DNA of 64,000 bases from Atopostipes sp963558565 (lineage in GTDB: Bacteria > Bacillota > Bacilli > Lactobacillales > Carnobacteriaceae_A), in NCBI GenBank assembly GCA_963558565.1, contig CAUWGX010000002.1, forward strand, positions 124,001 to 188,000, written 5' to 3'. Positions 24,770 through 34,385 of the stretch are shown here, one piece after another. The notes below the pieces were generated by a model, which searched no databases, was not told where the DNA came from, and was given only the letters and a program-made list of their open reading frames with translations. Position numbers and translations under genes: made by a program. Each line of letters opens with the position of its first letter. Within the stretch, counting starts at the first letter, position 1.

Positions 24770-26125
24770 CTACGCTTCTAAATTTGCTCGCTCTTGTTCA
24801 ACTAATTGTTTGTCATAAGATTTAATAAATGGTAAATAAATAAGGAAAGCAACAACTCCACAAAACAGCGAGACTCCTGCTGCCTTCCAATCTCCACCTG
24901 TACCGATAAATGCATTAAGTCCTACAGGTAATGGCCAAGGTGTTTGAGCAATAATTGGATCTATAAAACCGGTACTTAGCGCTAAGTACCCAATAGATGA
25001 TGTAGCAACTGGTGCTAAAATAAATGGTATGGCTAGATACGGATTAAAAATTAAAGGCAAACCAAAAATAATTGGTTCATTGATATTAAAAACTGATGGG
25101 ATTAATCCAACTTTACCAATTGTTTTTAACTGTTGTGACTTTGCCATATAAGCAATATAAATGACTAAACCTAAAGTAGCTCCAGAGCCTCCGATTTCAA
25201 CAAACATTTTCGGGAAGGCTCCAGCTAACGGCTCAGTTGCTCCTTGAGTAGCATTTAATGCTAGATTCCCAAGTAAAATAGGTTGGATTAACGGTATAAT
25301 AATATTTGCTCCATGAATTCCAATGACCCATAAGGCTTGAATGAAGAAGAAAATTAGGACAACACCAATCCAAGAACCAGTAATTTGAGAAACAAAGCCA
25401 AATGGAATAGCAACTAATTCATAAATATCTGTTCCTAAATAAGTTAAAACACCCATAATAGTTAATACAACAAAAGAAATAACAAATGCAGGAATTAAAC
25501 CGGAGAATGCCCGTGAAACCCCTCCTGGAACTTGTTCTGGCATTTTGATAATCCAATTTCTAGAAACACAAAAACGGTATAGCTGGACAACTAAAATAGC
25601 TACTAAAATTCCTGTGAAAATTCCATCTGTTCCAAATCGAACAGCCCCATCTCCACCAATTTCCCATCCATTAACAATACTTGCGTCTTCAGTAATATCT
25701 GTTAAGCGGGTAATGACTCCATTTTCAACGATCAATTGTGGAATAGTCATTACAAAAGCAAATAAAGAAAGTAATGCACCACTTAATGGTGACATATCTA
25801 AATTATCTTCTTCTGCATACAATCTAGTGTATTCGTATGATAAAACGATATTGAAATAAAGTGCTAATATACCCATAGTCGCGCTATTTGCTAACATATA
25901 CAAATCGCTAATTTTGAAGAATGTCGCTTCAAAAAAGCTCTCTAAAAATGGAAATGTTTGTGGCAAAATATTAAAGACTAAAAACATTGATCCTACAATT
26001 GTAAATGGAATGGTAGCAACACCTGCTGCCATAATAGCACGTACTAATTTATATTGAGCTATTTTTGACATAGGTTCCATTAATGTGTCTTCCATCCATT
26101 TTAAAACTTTACTATCTGTTTCCAT
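24770..26125 (-). CDS. PTS system lac/cel-type EIIC
   Basis: About 451 residues, around ten membrane segments. The conserved loop NEPIIFGLPLIFNPY is diagnostic for sugar-specific EIIC of the lactose/cellobiose family. It imports a beta-glucoside or cellobiose-like sugar. The ATG at 26125 follows GAAGGGA and is preferred over 26140. It overlaps the preceding small membrane-protein gene by 14 bp, so the two are translationally coupled. Confidence 0.93.
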   Translation of the reverse strand: METDSKVLKWMEDTLMEPMSKIAQYKLVRAIMAAGVATIPFTIVGSMFLVFNILPQTFPFLESFFEATFFKISDLYMLANSATMGILALYFNIVLSYEYTRLYAEEDNLDMSPLSGALLSLFAFVMTIPQLIVENGVITRLTDITEDASIVNGWEIGGDGAVRFGTDGIFTGILVAILVVQLYRFCVSRNWIIKMPEQVPGGVSRAFSGLIPAFVISFVVLTIMGVLTYLGTDIYELVAIPFGFVSQITGSWIGVVLIFFFIQALWVIGIHGANIIIPLIQPILLGNLALNATQGATEPLAGAFPKMFVEIGGSGATLGLVIYIAYMAKSQQLKTIGKVGLIPSVFNINEPIIFGLPLIFNPYLAIPFILAPVATSSIGYLALSTGFIDPIIAQTPWPLPVGLNAFIGTGGDWKAAGVSLFCGVVAFLIYLPFIKSYDKQLVEQERANLEA

Positions 26126-26567
26126 CGTAATCCCTTCCATTCATTTTTTGTATTTTTTGTAAATTATAAAATGATATCAAGATCCCTATTAAATTAATAA
26201 CTCCTATAACTACTTTGGCTTCCCATTGATTAGTGAATAAGGGAAATAAGTAAATGAATAATTCTCTAAATATTACTGCAATTAAATTTATTCCACTCAC
26301 ACAAGCCTGTATAACGAAATAAAATTTTGTATATTTTAAATAAGAAGCTTTATGTTCTTTTTTTCCGTAAACTTTCATTTGTTCAAACATCGCTGGAAGA
26401 ATACCTATAATTAAAATTAAAGGTAATATAACGGCAAATGTAGGGGTTGCAAGTTGTATAAAAGCCCAATTCACATTAGAAAATAAAAATACAGCTAAAG
26501 AATAGCGAAATAGTATATAACGAATATAATTATAGTTTTTTTCTATCATTTTATTTTGCTGTATCAT
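26112..26567 (-). CDS. Four-helix membrane protein in PTS operon, unknown function
   Basis: 151 residues with about four membrane helices (roughly 20-42, 46-64, 85-110 and 120-140) and a basic C-terminus. It overlaps EIIA upstream by 4 bp and EIIC downstream by 14 bp, so it is an integral part of the operon. It is not an EII domain: there is no phosphorylation-site motif. I do not recognise the family. An accessory role for EIIC is a guess. Confidence 0.7.
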   Translation of the reverse strand: MIQQNKMIEKNYNYIRYILFRYSLAVFLFSNVNWAFIQLATPTFAVILPLILIIGILPAMFEQMKVYGKKEHKASYLKYTKFYFVIQACVSGINLIAVIFRELFIYLFPLFTNQWEAKVVIGVINLIGILISFYNLQKIQKMNGRDYDGNR

Positions 26568-26911
26568 TGATGACGACTCTTATTTTCTAATTTTACTTTT
26601 TTTAATTCTTTATACATTTCCAACATTTCCAACGCAATTTCTCGTAATGTCATAGTAGTCATTAGATGATCTTGAGCATGAACCATAATAATATCCATTT
26701 CCAGTTTTTCTCCACCGGCATATTCTTTTAATAAATCAGTCTGAGATTTATGACTATTTACTAATTTTTCATTCGCCTCTTTTAATTTATTCTCTGCTTT
26801 TGTAAAGTCACCTTCTCGCATTAATTCAAAGGACTCGTGTATATTATTTCTACCATCACCACTATTTAATATAATTTCAAAAGCTACAGCTTGTATTGTT
26901 TCGGCTTCCAC
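26564..26911 (-). CDS. PTS system lac/cel-type EIIA
   Basis: 115 residues, the usual length. The phosphorylated His lies in IIMVHAQDHLMTTM (His78), and the N-terminus reads AVAFEIILNSGDGRN as in LacF/CelC proteins. It passes phosphate from HPr to the IIB at 28923-29237. It sits between the regulator gene and the small membrane-protein gene. Confidence 0.95.
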   Translation of the reverse strand: MEAETIQAVAFEIILNSGDGRNNIHESFELMREGDFTKAENKLKEANEKLVNSHKSQTDLLKEYAGGEKLEMDIIMVHAQDHLMTTMTLREIALEMLEMYKELKKVKLENKSRHQ

Positions 26912-26928
26912 ACAATCTCTCCTTATAT

Positions 26929-28908
26929 TTATAAATTTAGAAACTTTTCTAGAAACTGTTCAAAGGTTTTAGCATTTATTAGTTGTTCAACCGCTTCTTC
27001 ATTTTCAATTAACGGTACAATTGCACGAGATACTTCTTCTAAAGAACCACTGTTTGCCCGTTCAGGTGATAATAAAAAAACAAGTCGTATGTTGGGATGT
27101 TCCTTGTCCCAATAGACACCTTTTGGAACAACAGCAATCATTACATGCATAGATTCAGTAATTCCATTAATGGGATGTGGTACAGCAATTGAATCCGAAA
27201 AAGCTACTGAGTTTAACCTTTCTCTCAATCTTAATTGATTAAATAAAGTATTTTTATCGAAGGATTCACTAACTTTTTTAAGCTGTTGAATCATTTTCTT
27301 CAATAAATCATCTTTATTCATTCTTTCATCTATATATAAAAATAATTTTGAATCAAAATAACTTTGGGACAATACTGATTTCTTAGTTTCATTTTTTCTT
27401 TCTGCTTTAGTTAATTGTTTTTTATTTCCTATTTTTTGTTTAATTGTTCGATTGATTTTTTGTATGTCTTCGTTATCTAAAAAAACACTGACATTTACCA
27501 CGGGCTTTTTCATAATCGTTCTCGATAAATTGATTGATGAAATAATCAAATCTATATCGTCTAATAAATGATTATTAATTTCATAATAACTAATTACATC
27601 AATAATTTTTATTTTAGAACCGAATTCATTTTTTAGTCTCGCTTTTAACATCTGAGAGCTTCCCTGTCCTGTTGCACAAATAACAAGTACTTTTAACTTT
27701 GATTTACTTTTGAAACGCTCAATATAGGCGACTAAATGAAGTGTTAAGTAACCCCATTCATCCTCGTCCATTTGCTTATTTTCTAGCAGAGGCATTTTCG
27801 AGAAATACTTTTCAGTCAATCTCAAAGTATCACTGTACTTTTCTTTGATGTCTTCTAATAGAGGATTAATAGCTTTTTTCTCCTGATTAATTCGGAAAAA
27901 TAACTGTTTCATGTGAGTAAATAAGCCGTTGAATAAAATATGGTCTTCTCTCATTTTATATTGCGTATCTTTATCAATCGCTTTCAATACATCATAGAGT
28001 TGACGCTCCATTTCAGATTGGATGGGGGTCTTTTCTTTATAATGGTTATACTTTATTTTTTGAAAATATAAAGATAAATAATTGGCTTCTTCTTCTGGAA
28101 ATTCAAAGCCAATGATTTCTTCAATTTTTTTCAATATTCGATTCGCCATGTTCAAAGTATTTTCCGAAATAATTGATTGCTTATTTATTTGTTTCTCAAA
28201 CCCAAAGCCATCTTGAATTCTTTTAATCGACAAACTTATATGTAACACAATGTTATTTAAAATATAATCAGAAACTTTAAAATTGGACTCTCGTACTTCA
28301 TCTAACACAATAATATAAATTTCTTCTATCGTAATATCTTTCATGAAATTTTTCTCATTAAAAAGAGACTCTAAATTATTTTTAAAACGCCTAACAAAGA
28401 AAAAATTTAGAATAAAATGTCTTTTCTTTAATTCTTCACCGCTTATATAAATGCCTTTGTAGGGTAAAAAATCAATTGTAAGTTCATAATCTTTTATTCG
28501 TTTTTTTATCTCATTGATATCTTTCGAAATCGTTGATCTCGACACAAACAACTCATCCGCTAAATCATTAATTAGCACATAATCCTTTTCAAATAAGAGA
28601 AGCTTCAATATATACAATTGTCTTTCTTTTGGCTCTTGAATATTTTTTGTTTGGTCTTCAAAAAAAGAATGATCTTCTAATATACCGTAAAGTAAATCTT
28701 CGCTCCTTATATTTAAATAAAAACCAGATCCTGGTTTTGAAACCACTCGTGCAATACTTTCGTCAATTTCATTGTTTATAATAGCGATATCTTTTCGAAT
28801 CGTTTTATCCGAAACTTCTAATTTTCTTGCCATTTCCTGACTCGTTATAAAGGTGTCTGAATTTTTCCATAATAACTTTAGAAGTTCGGTGTGTCGCTGA
28901 CTCAACAT
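26929..28908 (-). CDS. BglG/LicR-type PRD transcription regulator with EIIB and EIIA domains
   Basis: 659 residues in the LicR/MtlR layout: two N-terminal helix-turn-helix modules (about 1-60 and 80-150), two PRD domains (about 170-390), an EIIB-like domain with Cys in VICATGQGSSQM (about 405-495), and a C-terminal EIIA-like domain with His in AVPHPING. Such proteins activate PTS operons and are tuned by phosphorylation from EI/HPr and the cognate EIIB. It is encoded inside its target operon between IIB and IIA. Confidence 0.92.
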   Translation of the reverse strand: MLSQRHTELLKLLWKNSDTFITSQEMARKLEVSDKTIRKDIAIINNEIDESIARVVSKPGSGFYLNIRSEDLLYGILEDHSFFEDQTKNIQEPKERQLYILKLLLFEKDYVLINDLADELFVSRSTISKDINEIKKRIKDYELTIDFLPYKGIYISGEELKKRHFILNFFFVRRFKNNLESLFNEKNFMKDITIEEIYIIVLDEVRESNFKVSDYILNNIVLHISLSIKRIQDGFGFEKQINKQSIISENTLNMANRILKKIEEIIGFEFPEEEANYLSLYFQKIKYNHYKEKTPIQSEMERQLYDVLKAIDKDTQYKMREDHILFNGLFTHMKQLFFRINQEKKAINPLLEDIKEKYSDTLRLTEKYFSKMPLLENKQMDEDEWGYLTLHLVAYIERFKSKSKLKVLVICATGQGSSQMLKARLKNEFGSKIKIIDVISYYEINNHLLDDIDLIISSINLSRTIMKKPVVNVSVFLDNEDIQKINRTIKQKIGNKKQLTKAERKNETKKSVLSQSYFDSKLFLYIDERMNKDDLLKKMIQQLKKVSESFDKNTLFNQLRLRERLNSVAFSDSIAVPHPINGITESMHVMIAVVPKGVYWDKEHPNIRLVFLLSPERANSGSLEEVSRAIVPLIENEEAVEQLINAKTFEQFLEKFLNL

Positions 28909-28922
28909 GTAATCATTCCTAA

Positions 28923-29237
28923 TTAAATATTATTTAAAATTAATTCCACCATTTTTTCTGTCCCCATTGGAATTGGCACATAAGCTTGTGGCGGAATATT
29001 TACCACAGGTTTATTATATTTTTCTGCTACTTTATTAATATTATTAAAGTGCATTTTGGTTTGTGGACTCACCATGTATAAATTATACTCATCTTTTTCT
29101 ATAATCTCACTACTTGCAGAAGCACTTGTTGCTTCTACCTCAATTTCCTCCCCTTGTTTTTCAAATTGTTCAGTTGCTTTTTGTGCAATTAAAGAGGAAG
29201 ACATACCACCTGCACAAATAATTAACGCTTTCTTCAT
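28923..29237 (-). CDS. PTS system lac/cel-type EIIB
   Basis: 104 residues. The phosphorylated Cys is in ALIICAGGMSSSL (Cys8), the standard lac/cel IIB motif. It is the first gene of the operon; order IIB, regulator, IIA, membrane protein, IIC, beta-glucosidase, dehydrogenase. A promoter overlapped by a cre site lies just upstream. Confidence 0.95.
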   Translation of the reverse strand: MKKALIICAGGMSSSLIAQKATEQFEKQGEEIEVEATSASASSEIIEKDEYNLYMVSPQTKMHFNNINKVAEKYNKPVVNIPPQAYVPIPMGTEKMVELILNNI

Positions 29238-29266
29238 AATACATCAAAACTCCTATCTAATCATTA

Positions 29267-29289
29267 TGTTATTGCTTACATCTATTATA
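29267..29289 (-). promoter_or_regulatory. PTS operon promoter with cre site
   Basis: TATAAT -10 at 29284-29289 (minus strand), immediately followed by TGTAAGCAATAACA (29267-29280), one mismatch from the CcpA consensus TGWAANCGNTNWCA and overlying the expected transcription start. No good -35 is visible, as expected for a promoter that needs the PRD activator. Confidence 0.7.
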
Positions 29290-29417
29290 TTCGCATACTT
29301 TTATGTGATCTTCTATATCGAGTAGTTCTGTTTTAAAAAGGAACTAATTTACATAGAGTATCTTTTTATTTAAAAATAATATCTATTGATTTGAATTTTC
29401 AATGAGTTTCCATTAAA

Positions 29418-29453
29418 AACAAGAGGTGTCGTGTTTGACGCCTCTTGTTTTTT
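29418..29453. terminator. Orphan terminator
   Basis: AACAAGAGG.GTC / GAC.CCTCTTGTT stem with A/T runs on both sides. It lies in the 455-bp gap between the PTS operon promoter and pckA and serves no visible gene. I see nothing else definable at 29454-29624. Confidence 0.75.
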
Positions 29454-29624
29454 GTTCCAGTTTTCTTCTTTTCTACCTGCCTTAGCCGTCAGCCTTTCAG
29501 AATAGCTTTTTCTGACAGATATCTTCCTAGCAATGGGAGTGTATATGGAATGCTATTCAAAGACAGTTTTTAAATACACACAAAGGATTCATTTTTAAAA
29601 ATAATAAAAACACTTGATTAAATA

Positions 29625-29676
29625 AATAATCCCTTGCAGAACGAAGCACATAGTCGTTCTACAGGGGATTATTTTT
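29625..29676 (-). terminator. pckA terminator
   Basis: AATAATCCC.TG.AGAACGA / TCGTTCT.CA.GGGATTATT stem followed by T on either strand; ends the leftward pckA transcript. Confidence 0.85.
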
Positions 29677-29693
29677 TCTTTTGTTTTTAAAAA

Positions 29694-31337
29694 TTAATCG
29701 AGTTGATCAACGACGGTTTGAATACTTTCGATAATTTCAGCGGGTAAATCATAAGGGGCCTCTTCTTCGGCTACCGACGTTTTTAAATGCTCGATTCTTA
29801 CTTGCATATTCTTTTTCAGTTGTTTTAGATACTCTTCGTCTTCAAAGGGCACTTCATAACCGTCAACCTTTACATACTCAAAAGCTTCTACCGGCCCAAA
29901 TGCAGTATATTCTGCTGTATTTTCCACGTTATTTTCAATACTTCCAAGTGTGACTGCTGGTGGGATGTCTTGGTCTAAAAACTTCCCAGTATTGATAATA
30001 TAACACTCTACATCCTTTTCATCGAATAATTTTTTAAAGGCCATATAGTCATCAACGAGTGGATAAACTCTAAACGGATTCGCATAAGGTTCAACAACTA
30101 CTTCCCCTACATTTTCGACGTTTTCTGCGCTAGAACGTTTTGTAACTAATGTACAGCCCATCGCTGAGGCCAACACGGGATCTTTCACTCGAATAATAGG
30201 GGGTAATGTATCATCTTTCATAATCCAATAAATCGCATTAATCGGCTCTTCGATTCTGTCCACGCGATTCGGAGTACTGTAACGTGACTTAATCGTTCGG
30301 CCATTTCCGTTACGAATATCTTCTGTCACGAGCACTCGTTTACCCGTTTCGTCTAAAGTGACCCCTGAATTCTGAACGGTGACAAAGTATTTTTGCTCAG
30401 GGTGACCCGTTGGATAATCATTCGTTTTATCAAAGTAAGCAGGTTCTAAAGCGATGGAAGCTCCCGTTTCTTGGTCAATAATAAAAGCATCATCATGCAG
30501 AACAGTAATCCCATACTTTTCTTCATGCTTCGCATGCGTTAAAGTAGATTTCCCAGAACCCGATAAACCAAAGAAAGAAGCAACATGCGCCTCTTCATCG
30601 TCTCGCTTAAATTCTTTAAGCCCCCCATGACAAGAGACGTAGCCCTGACGAGCGGCTGTCCCCCAAGCAAGGGTCAATGTTCCTTTTTTCAATTCGCCGA
30701 AATATTGTAAACCTAAAATAATTGCTACGTTATGGTTGGTATCAAAATAAGCTAAACCGTTAGGATAGTCTGGATGACGCCATTCCGGATCAGAAAAAAT
30801 ATAAATATCATTTTCTTCATAGACGGTTGAATTTTTATATCTTTTAGCATATTCTTCATTGAAAATTTGGAAGTTCATTAACCAAGAGTATAAGTTGTTC
30901 GCTCTTTCTTCTGGCAGCATCAAATGGGCTCGGACCATAAAATCTTCCTCAAGTCCCACAACAGCCTCTGCTTTCAGAAAAGGCATGTGACTTGCTTCAT
31001 AGAGAGCATCCATCACAATTTTTGTTAACTTTTCATCTTCTTCTAAATCTTTTCCAGAAATCCGACGAGCACGAGCGGTACGTCCCACAATACTGTTGCC
31101 ATTTTCTACCAGTACTTTGGCTCCTTCAGGAAGTCCTAATTCTTCTGCATGCGCAACTTTTTGATCTAAAGCAATCGTCGTAGGCAGCGCATAGGCTAAG
31201 TTATAAGCTTCGCCTATCGAGCTTACTTTATGCACATTATTTCCATAAAAAGCCGTTTCAATCATCGATTTTAAAGCGGACAAGCCTTTATGATCTTTAC
31301 GAATGGTATCTGTTTCGAATTGTTTTCTAGTCGCCAT
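29694..31337 (-). CDS. pckA: Phosphoenolpyruvate carboxykinase (ATP)
   Basis: 547 residues. The P-loop FFGLSGSGKSTLTH, the metal/PEP-binding HDDAF and the RYSTPNR arginine segment identify the ATP-dependent enzyme, which interconverts oxaloacetate and PEP. The length matches the family. It is monocistronic with its own terminator. A cre-like site just past the promoter points to glucose repression. The ribosome binding site is AGAGGGGAAATAA. Confidence 0.96.
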   Translation of the reverse strand: MATRKQFETDTIRKDHKGLSALKSMIETAFYGNNVHKVSSIGEAYNLAYALPTTIALDQKVAHAEELGLPEGAKVLVENGNSIVGRTARARRISGKDLEEDEKLTKIVMDALYEASHMPFLKAEAVVGLEEDFMVRAHLMLPEERANNLYSWLMNFQIFNEEYAKRYKNSTVYEENDIYIFSDPEWRHPDYPNGLAYFDTNHNVAIILGLQYFGELKKGTLTLAWGTAARQGYVSCHGGLKEFKRDDEEAHVASFFGLSGSGKSTLTHAKHEEKYGITVLHDDAFIIDQETGASIALEPAYFDKTNDYPTGHPEQKYFVTVQNSGVTLDETGKRVLVTEDIRNGNGRTIKSRYSTPNRVDRIEEPINAIYWIMKDDTLPPIIRVKDPVLASAMGCTLVTKRSSAENVENVGEVVVEPYANPFRVYPLVDDYMAFKKLFDEKDVECYIINTGKFLDQDIPPAVTLGSIENNVENTAEYTAFGPVEAFEYVKVDGYEVPFEDEEYLKQLKKNMQVRIEHLKTSVAEEEAPYDLPAEIIESIQTVVDQLD

Positions 31338-31456
31338 ATTTATTTCCCCTCTTCTTTAGATATTGAGTGAATAACTTAATCGATTTTTACTGTAGAAATA
31401 AATCCTCATTACTGCAGCTGCTCAACCTCTCTAAATAATGACTGACTCCAATTGGA

Positions 31457-31490
31457 ATAAACCGCTTTCACTCCTGTTATTAAAAGTATA
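31457..31490 (-). promoter_or_regulatory. pckA promoter region with cre-like site
   Basis: TATACT -10 at 31485-31490 (minus strand) and TGAAAGCGGTTTAT at 31457-31470, two mismatches from the CcpA cre consensus, lying roughly +8 to +21. The -35 is weak. Confidence 0.5.
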
Positions 31491-31529
31491 ACACAGTTAG
31501 GAAGCATTGTGCATACGTTAACGAATTTT

Positions 31530-32354
31530 TTATTCTTTTTGTGTCATAAATTGCTGGCTACCAAAATGAACTTCTTGTCCATATAATGTTTCAATGGTCT
31601 GATCCGGTTTTAAAACCAACAAATGCCCTTTCTCATTAATTCCTTGAATAATCCCCTCATGCTTTTCGTTATGGACAAAATAATAGACTTGTTGGCCTAG
31701 CCCTAATAAGTGTTCTTCATAGAGGGTTAAAAACGTTTCCTCTGAAAAATTTTGATGATACATCAAAAAGCGCGTTAGAAATTCACCTAAAAATTTATTT
31801 TGATTAAAGTTTTTGGGAAGCTCTTGCCCAAACAAGGTCCCAGCAACTGCTTGTATCTCTTCATCCGCTGGCGTAAAGTCACCGGCCAGATTCAGACCCA
31901 TTCCAATCACAATACCAGGTACTTCTTGCGAAACGCCTGTAGTGACCATTTCACTTAAAATCCCGATCACTTTTCGCCCTTTATAAAAAATATCATTGAC
32001 CCATTTAATCCCCAAAGGTTCATCCACATAATTTTCCAATACTTCGACCAAAGTAGCCGCAGCTAAAATCGTATAAAGAGGGATTTTCTCTATTTGATTT
32101 GTATTTGGTTGAAAAGCAAGTGAAAAATAGAGCCCATGATCCAATGACGAATAAAAAGACTTTCCGCTTCGTCCTCTGCCCGCTGTTTGTTTGTTCGTCG
32201 CAATTAAAGATAATTGATCGACATGTTCATTTAACAGTTGTTTCGCGACATCATTGGTCGAAGAAACTTCAGTTAAAAGCTCGATATTTAAGGTTTCTTT
32301 TGAACCTTGCACATTTTTTTGAATTTTTTGACGATTGAGTTGTTCATTTTCCAC
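31530..32354 (-). CDS. birA: Biotin--[acetyl-CoA-carboxylase] ligase without DNA-binding domain
   Basis: 274 residues. The biotin-ligase motif AGRGRSGKSF, the catalytic KWVNDIF and a C-terminal SH3-like cap are present. It attaches biotin to the carboxyl carrier of acetyl-CoA carboxylase. The N-terminal winged helix of BirA repressors is missing, so it should be an enzyme only. The N-terminal 20 residues are polar and divergent. Minus strand, between pckA and the 32430-33323 gene. Confidence 0.92.
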   Translation of the reverse strand: MENEQLNRQKIQKNVQGSKETLNIELLTEVSSTNDVAKQLLNEHVDQLSLIATNKQTAGRGRSGKSFYSSLDHGLYFSLAFQPNTNQIEKIPLYTILAAATLVEVLENYVDEPLGIKWVNDIFYKGRKVIGILSEMVTTGVSQEVPGIVIGMGLNLAGDFTPADEEIQAVAGTLFGQELPKNFNQNKFLGEFLTRFLMYHQNFSEETFLTLYEEHLLGLGQQVYYFVHNEKHEGIIQGINEKGHLLVLKPDQTIETLYGQEVHFGSQQFMTQKE

Positions 32355-32429
32355 TACTTTTCCACCTGTTCCAGTAAATAATTTTTTTCATGTTTAAAAC
32401 ATTCTAAATAGATTCCTGTAGTCAATCAG

Positions 32430-33323
32430 TTAACGATTTAAAGATTGAGCCATTTTGAAGTAAGTATGTCTTTTACCACGGACGGTTAAACCAAGCTGCA
32501 TAAGGTTTTCTGGAGCCGGCATCCGCCCATAGTCGCCATCGCCAATGTGATGAATATCTACACCGACACGTTTATTACTCAAACCGATTTCGCGAATCGT
32601 CCCCGAATCTGCACTCTCTTGACTCGTGCCGATCGTACTGATTACAATTCCTCCTAGTTGGTGAATAGCCTTCGTTGCTTTAAAAGCCGCTTCTTCAGTC
32701 ACTCCTGGAGCCGTTCCACTCGCAGGAATAAGAACGCCATCTGCCCCTGCTCTTACGAAAGCCTCTAGTTGAGCAAGATCAATTATATCCTCTGCTAAAC
32801 CAGCTCCATGCATTTTTCCAGCAAACACCAAACCTGAATAATGCTCTTTCGCTTGCTTACTGGCTTTTTCAATAGCGGCCATTGAAACACCCGTCGCTGG
32901 ATTCCCTGTTAGCATAATAAAATCAATACCTAATTTATCAGCTGCTTGTAAACTTTCTTTTGAGACTAAGCGTCCAGGAGAAAGTGTCACTTGCTCATCG
33001 TGTATAAGGGCTGCCTCATCAACAGGCTCTAAATTGATACCAATCGGACGACCTACCCAATCTTTAATTTGTTGGATCGGATTTTTGGTCGTTTCCATAC
33101 CTACTATTTCTTTTTCAAAGACATCGAATTCATTTAAAACAAGTAAGTCGGCCCCAAAAGCCGTCATCACTTCTGCATTCGTTACACCCTCAAGTAAAGG
33201 GGCAGCAGTCACCACTGTCTCTCCTAAAATCGTTCGTCCTTCACTAGCAATAATGGCTGTTTTCAAATCTTCTGCCGACATATTTTTATAATCACTCGGA
33301 TAACAACTTAATAATCGCTTCAT
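32430..33323 (-). CDS. Predicted TIM-barrel protein (DUF7916-like), function unknown
   Basis: 297 residues starting MKRLLSCYPSDYKNMSAEDL. Barrel-like strands alternate with loops: MLTGNPATGVSM, GLVFAGKMHGAG, GADGVLIPASGTAPGV, VVISTIGTSQES and GVDIHHIGDGDYGRMP. It resembles proteins often linked to PTS gene clusters and distantly the PEP mutase/isocitrate lyase-like barrel. No activity can be assigned. The ATG at 33323 is preferred because GAGGAG lies 8 nt upstream; the frame itself opens 24 codons earlier. Confidence 0.75.
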   Translation of the reverse strand: MKRLLSCYPSDYKNMSAEDLKTAIIASEGRTILGETVVTAAPLLEGVTNAEVMTAFGADLLVLNEFDVFEKEIVGMETTKNPIQQIKDWVGRPIGINLEPVDEAALIHDEQVTLSPGRLVSKESLQAADKLGIDFIMLTGNPATGVSMAAIEKASKQAKEHYSGLVFAGKMHGAGLAEDIIDLAQLEAFVRAGADGVLIPASGTAPGVTEEAAFKATKAIHQLGGIVISTIGTSQESADSGTIREIGLSNKRVGVDIHHIGDGDYGRMPAPENLMQLGLTVRGKRHTYFKMAQSLNR

Positions 33324-33505
33324 TGGCATTGCTCCTCTACTAGTATAGAAACCGCTTGCTCTATTTATCTCTATTATAGCGAATTTTTCACGCAAGAGAT
33401 ATGTATTAAGTGTTTTTCTGTCGTTTTTAATTTTTAAAAAGCGCTATTCGCTTAAAATCTATGATATCATCGCTATGAGACCTATTATCTAGGAGGAATA
33501 TAAGC

Positions 33506-34312
33506 ATGACTAAAACAAAAGTTGCGATTATTGGCGCAGGGACGATTGGTTCAACGATTGCTCAAGAGCTAAAGAATCATCTAACTGAATATTATGAGCT
33601 CGTAGGAATAATGAAGCATTCAGAAAACCGGATTGAAGCATTGCAAGAAAAGTTCAACACAGAGGTAGTGACTGATTTTTCAAGTCTTTTAAAAACAAAA
33701 CCTGATCTTATTGTCGAAGCAGCTGCTGTAGAAGTAGTCCAAGAATATGGAGAAAAGATCTTACATCAAGGAATTGATTTTATCCCTTTATCTGTTGGTG
33801 GATTAGCGGAAGAAACTTTTTATCAGCAATTACAACAAACCGCTAAAGAAAATGACGCTGTTTTATACATTCCTTCAGGAGCTATTGGTGGCTTTGATTT
33901 AATGCGCAAAATGACTTTAGTAGAAGAACCTGAAGTAGAGATTAATACTTATAAGTCACCAAAAAGTTTAAAAGGAGCTCCTTATTTAGAAAACATTGAG
34001 CTTTCAACCACAGAAAAAGAAGTCATTTTTGACGGAACAGCCAAAGAAGCGATCCAAGGTTTCCCACAAAATATTAATGTAGCCATTGCGACAGCTCTTG
34101 CAACTGTTGGCCCGACAAACATACGCACCGTGATCCATAGTGATCCTGACTTAAAAGCAAATATCCATGAAATTACCATTAAAAATAAAGAAGGAACAGC
34201 GGATATCCGTTTTGCAGCTCAGCCGAGTGAGAACGCACGTACTAGCTCCATTACTGCTTGGAGTGTTATTTCACTATTGAAAAATATCGCGGAACCTGTT
34301 CGCTTCTTTTAA
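33506..34312 (+). CDS. L-aspartate dehydrogenase-like protein
   Basis: 268 residues. The N-terminal Rossmann motif is VAIIGAGTIGSTIA. The substrate region contains YIPSGAIGGFDLMRK, characteristic of aspartate dehydrogenase (NadX-type), with a His at the end of the domain. The enzyme makes iminoaspartate, a NAD precursor, or deaminates aspartate. No nadA or nadC is beside it, so the route is unproven. Ribosome binding site AGGAGGAAT; divergent from the TIM-barrel gene. Confidence 0.86.
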   Translation: MTKTKVAIIGAGTIGSTIAQELKNHLTEYYELVGIMKHSENRIEALQEKFNTEVVTDFSSLLKTKPDLIVEAAAVEVVQEYGEKILHQGIDFIPLSVGGLAEETFYQQLQQTAKENDAVLYIPSGAIGGFDLMRKMTLVEEPEVEINTYKSPKSLKGAPYLENIELSTTEKEVIFDGTAKEAIQGFPQNINVAIATALATVGPTNIRTVIHSDPDLKANIHEITIKNKEGTADIRFAAQPSENARTSSITAWSVISLLKNIAEPVRFF

Positions 34313-34385
34313 GAAATAAATAATTTTTTTCTGGAGCGCATTTAAATTTATCTAGTGCTTGTTGTTCTTTCATAGTAAAAGGATT

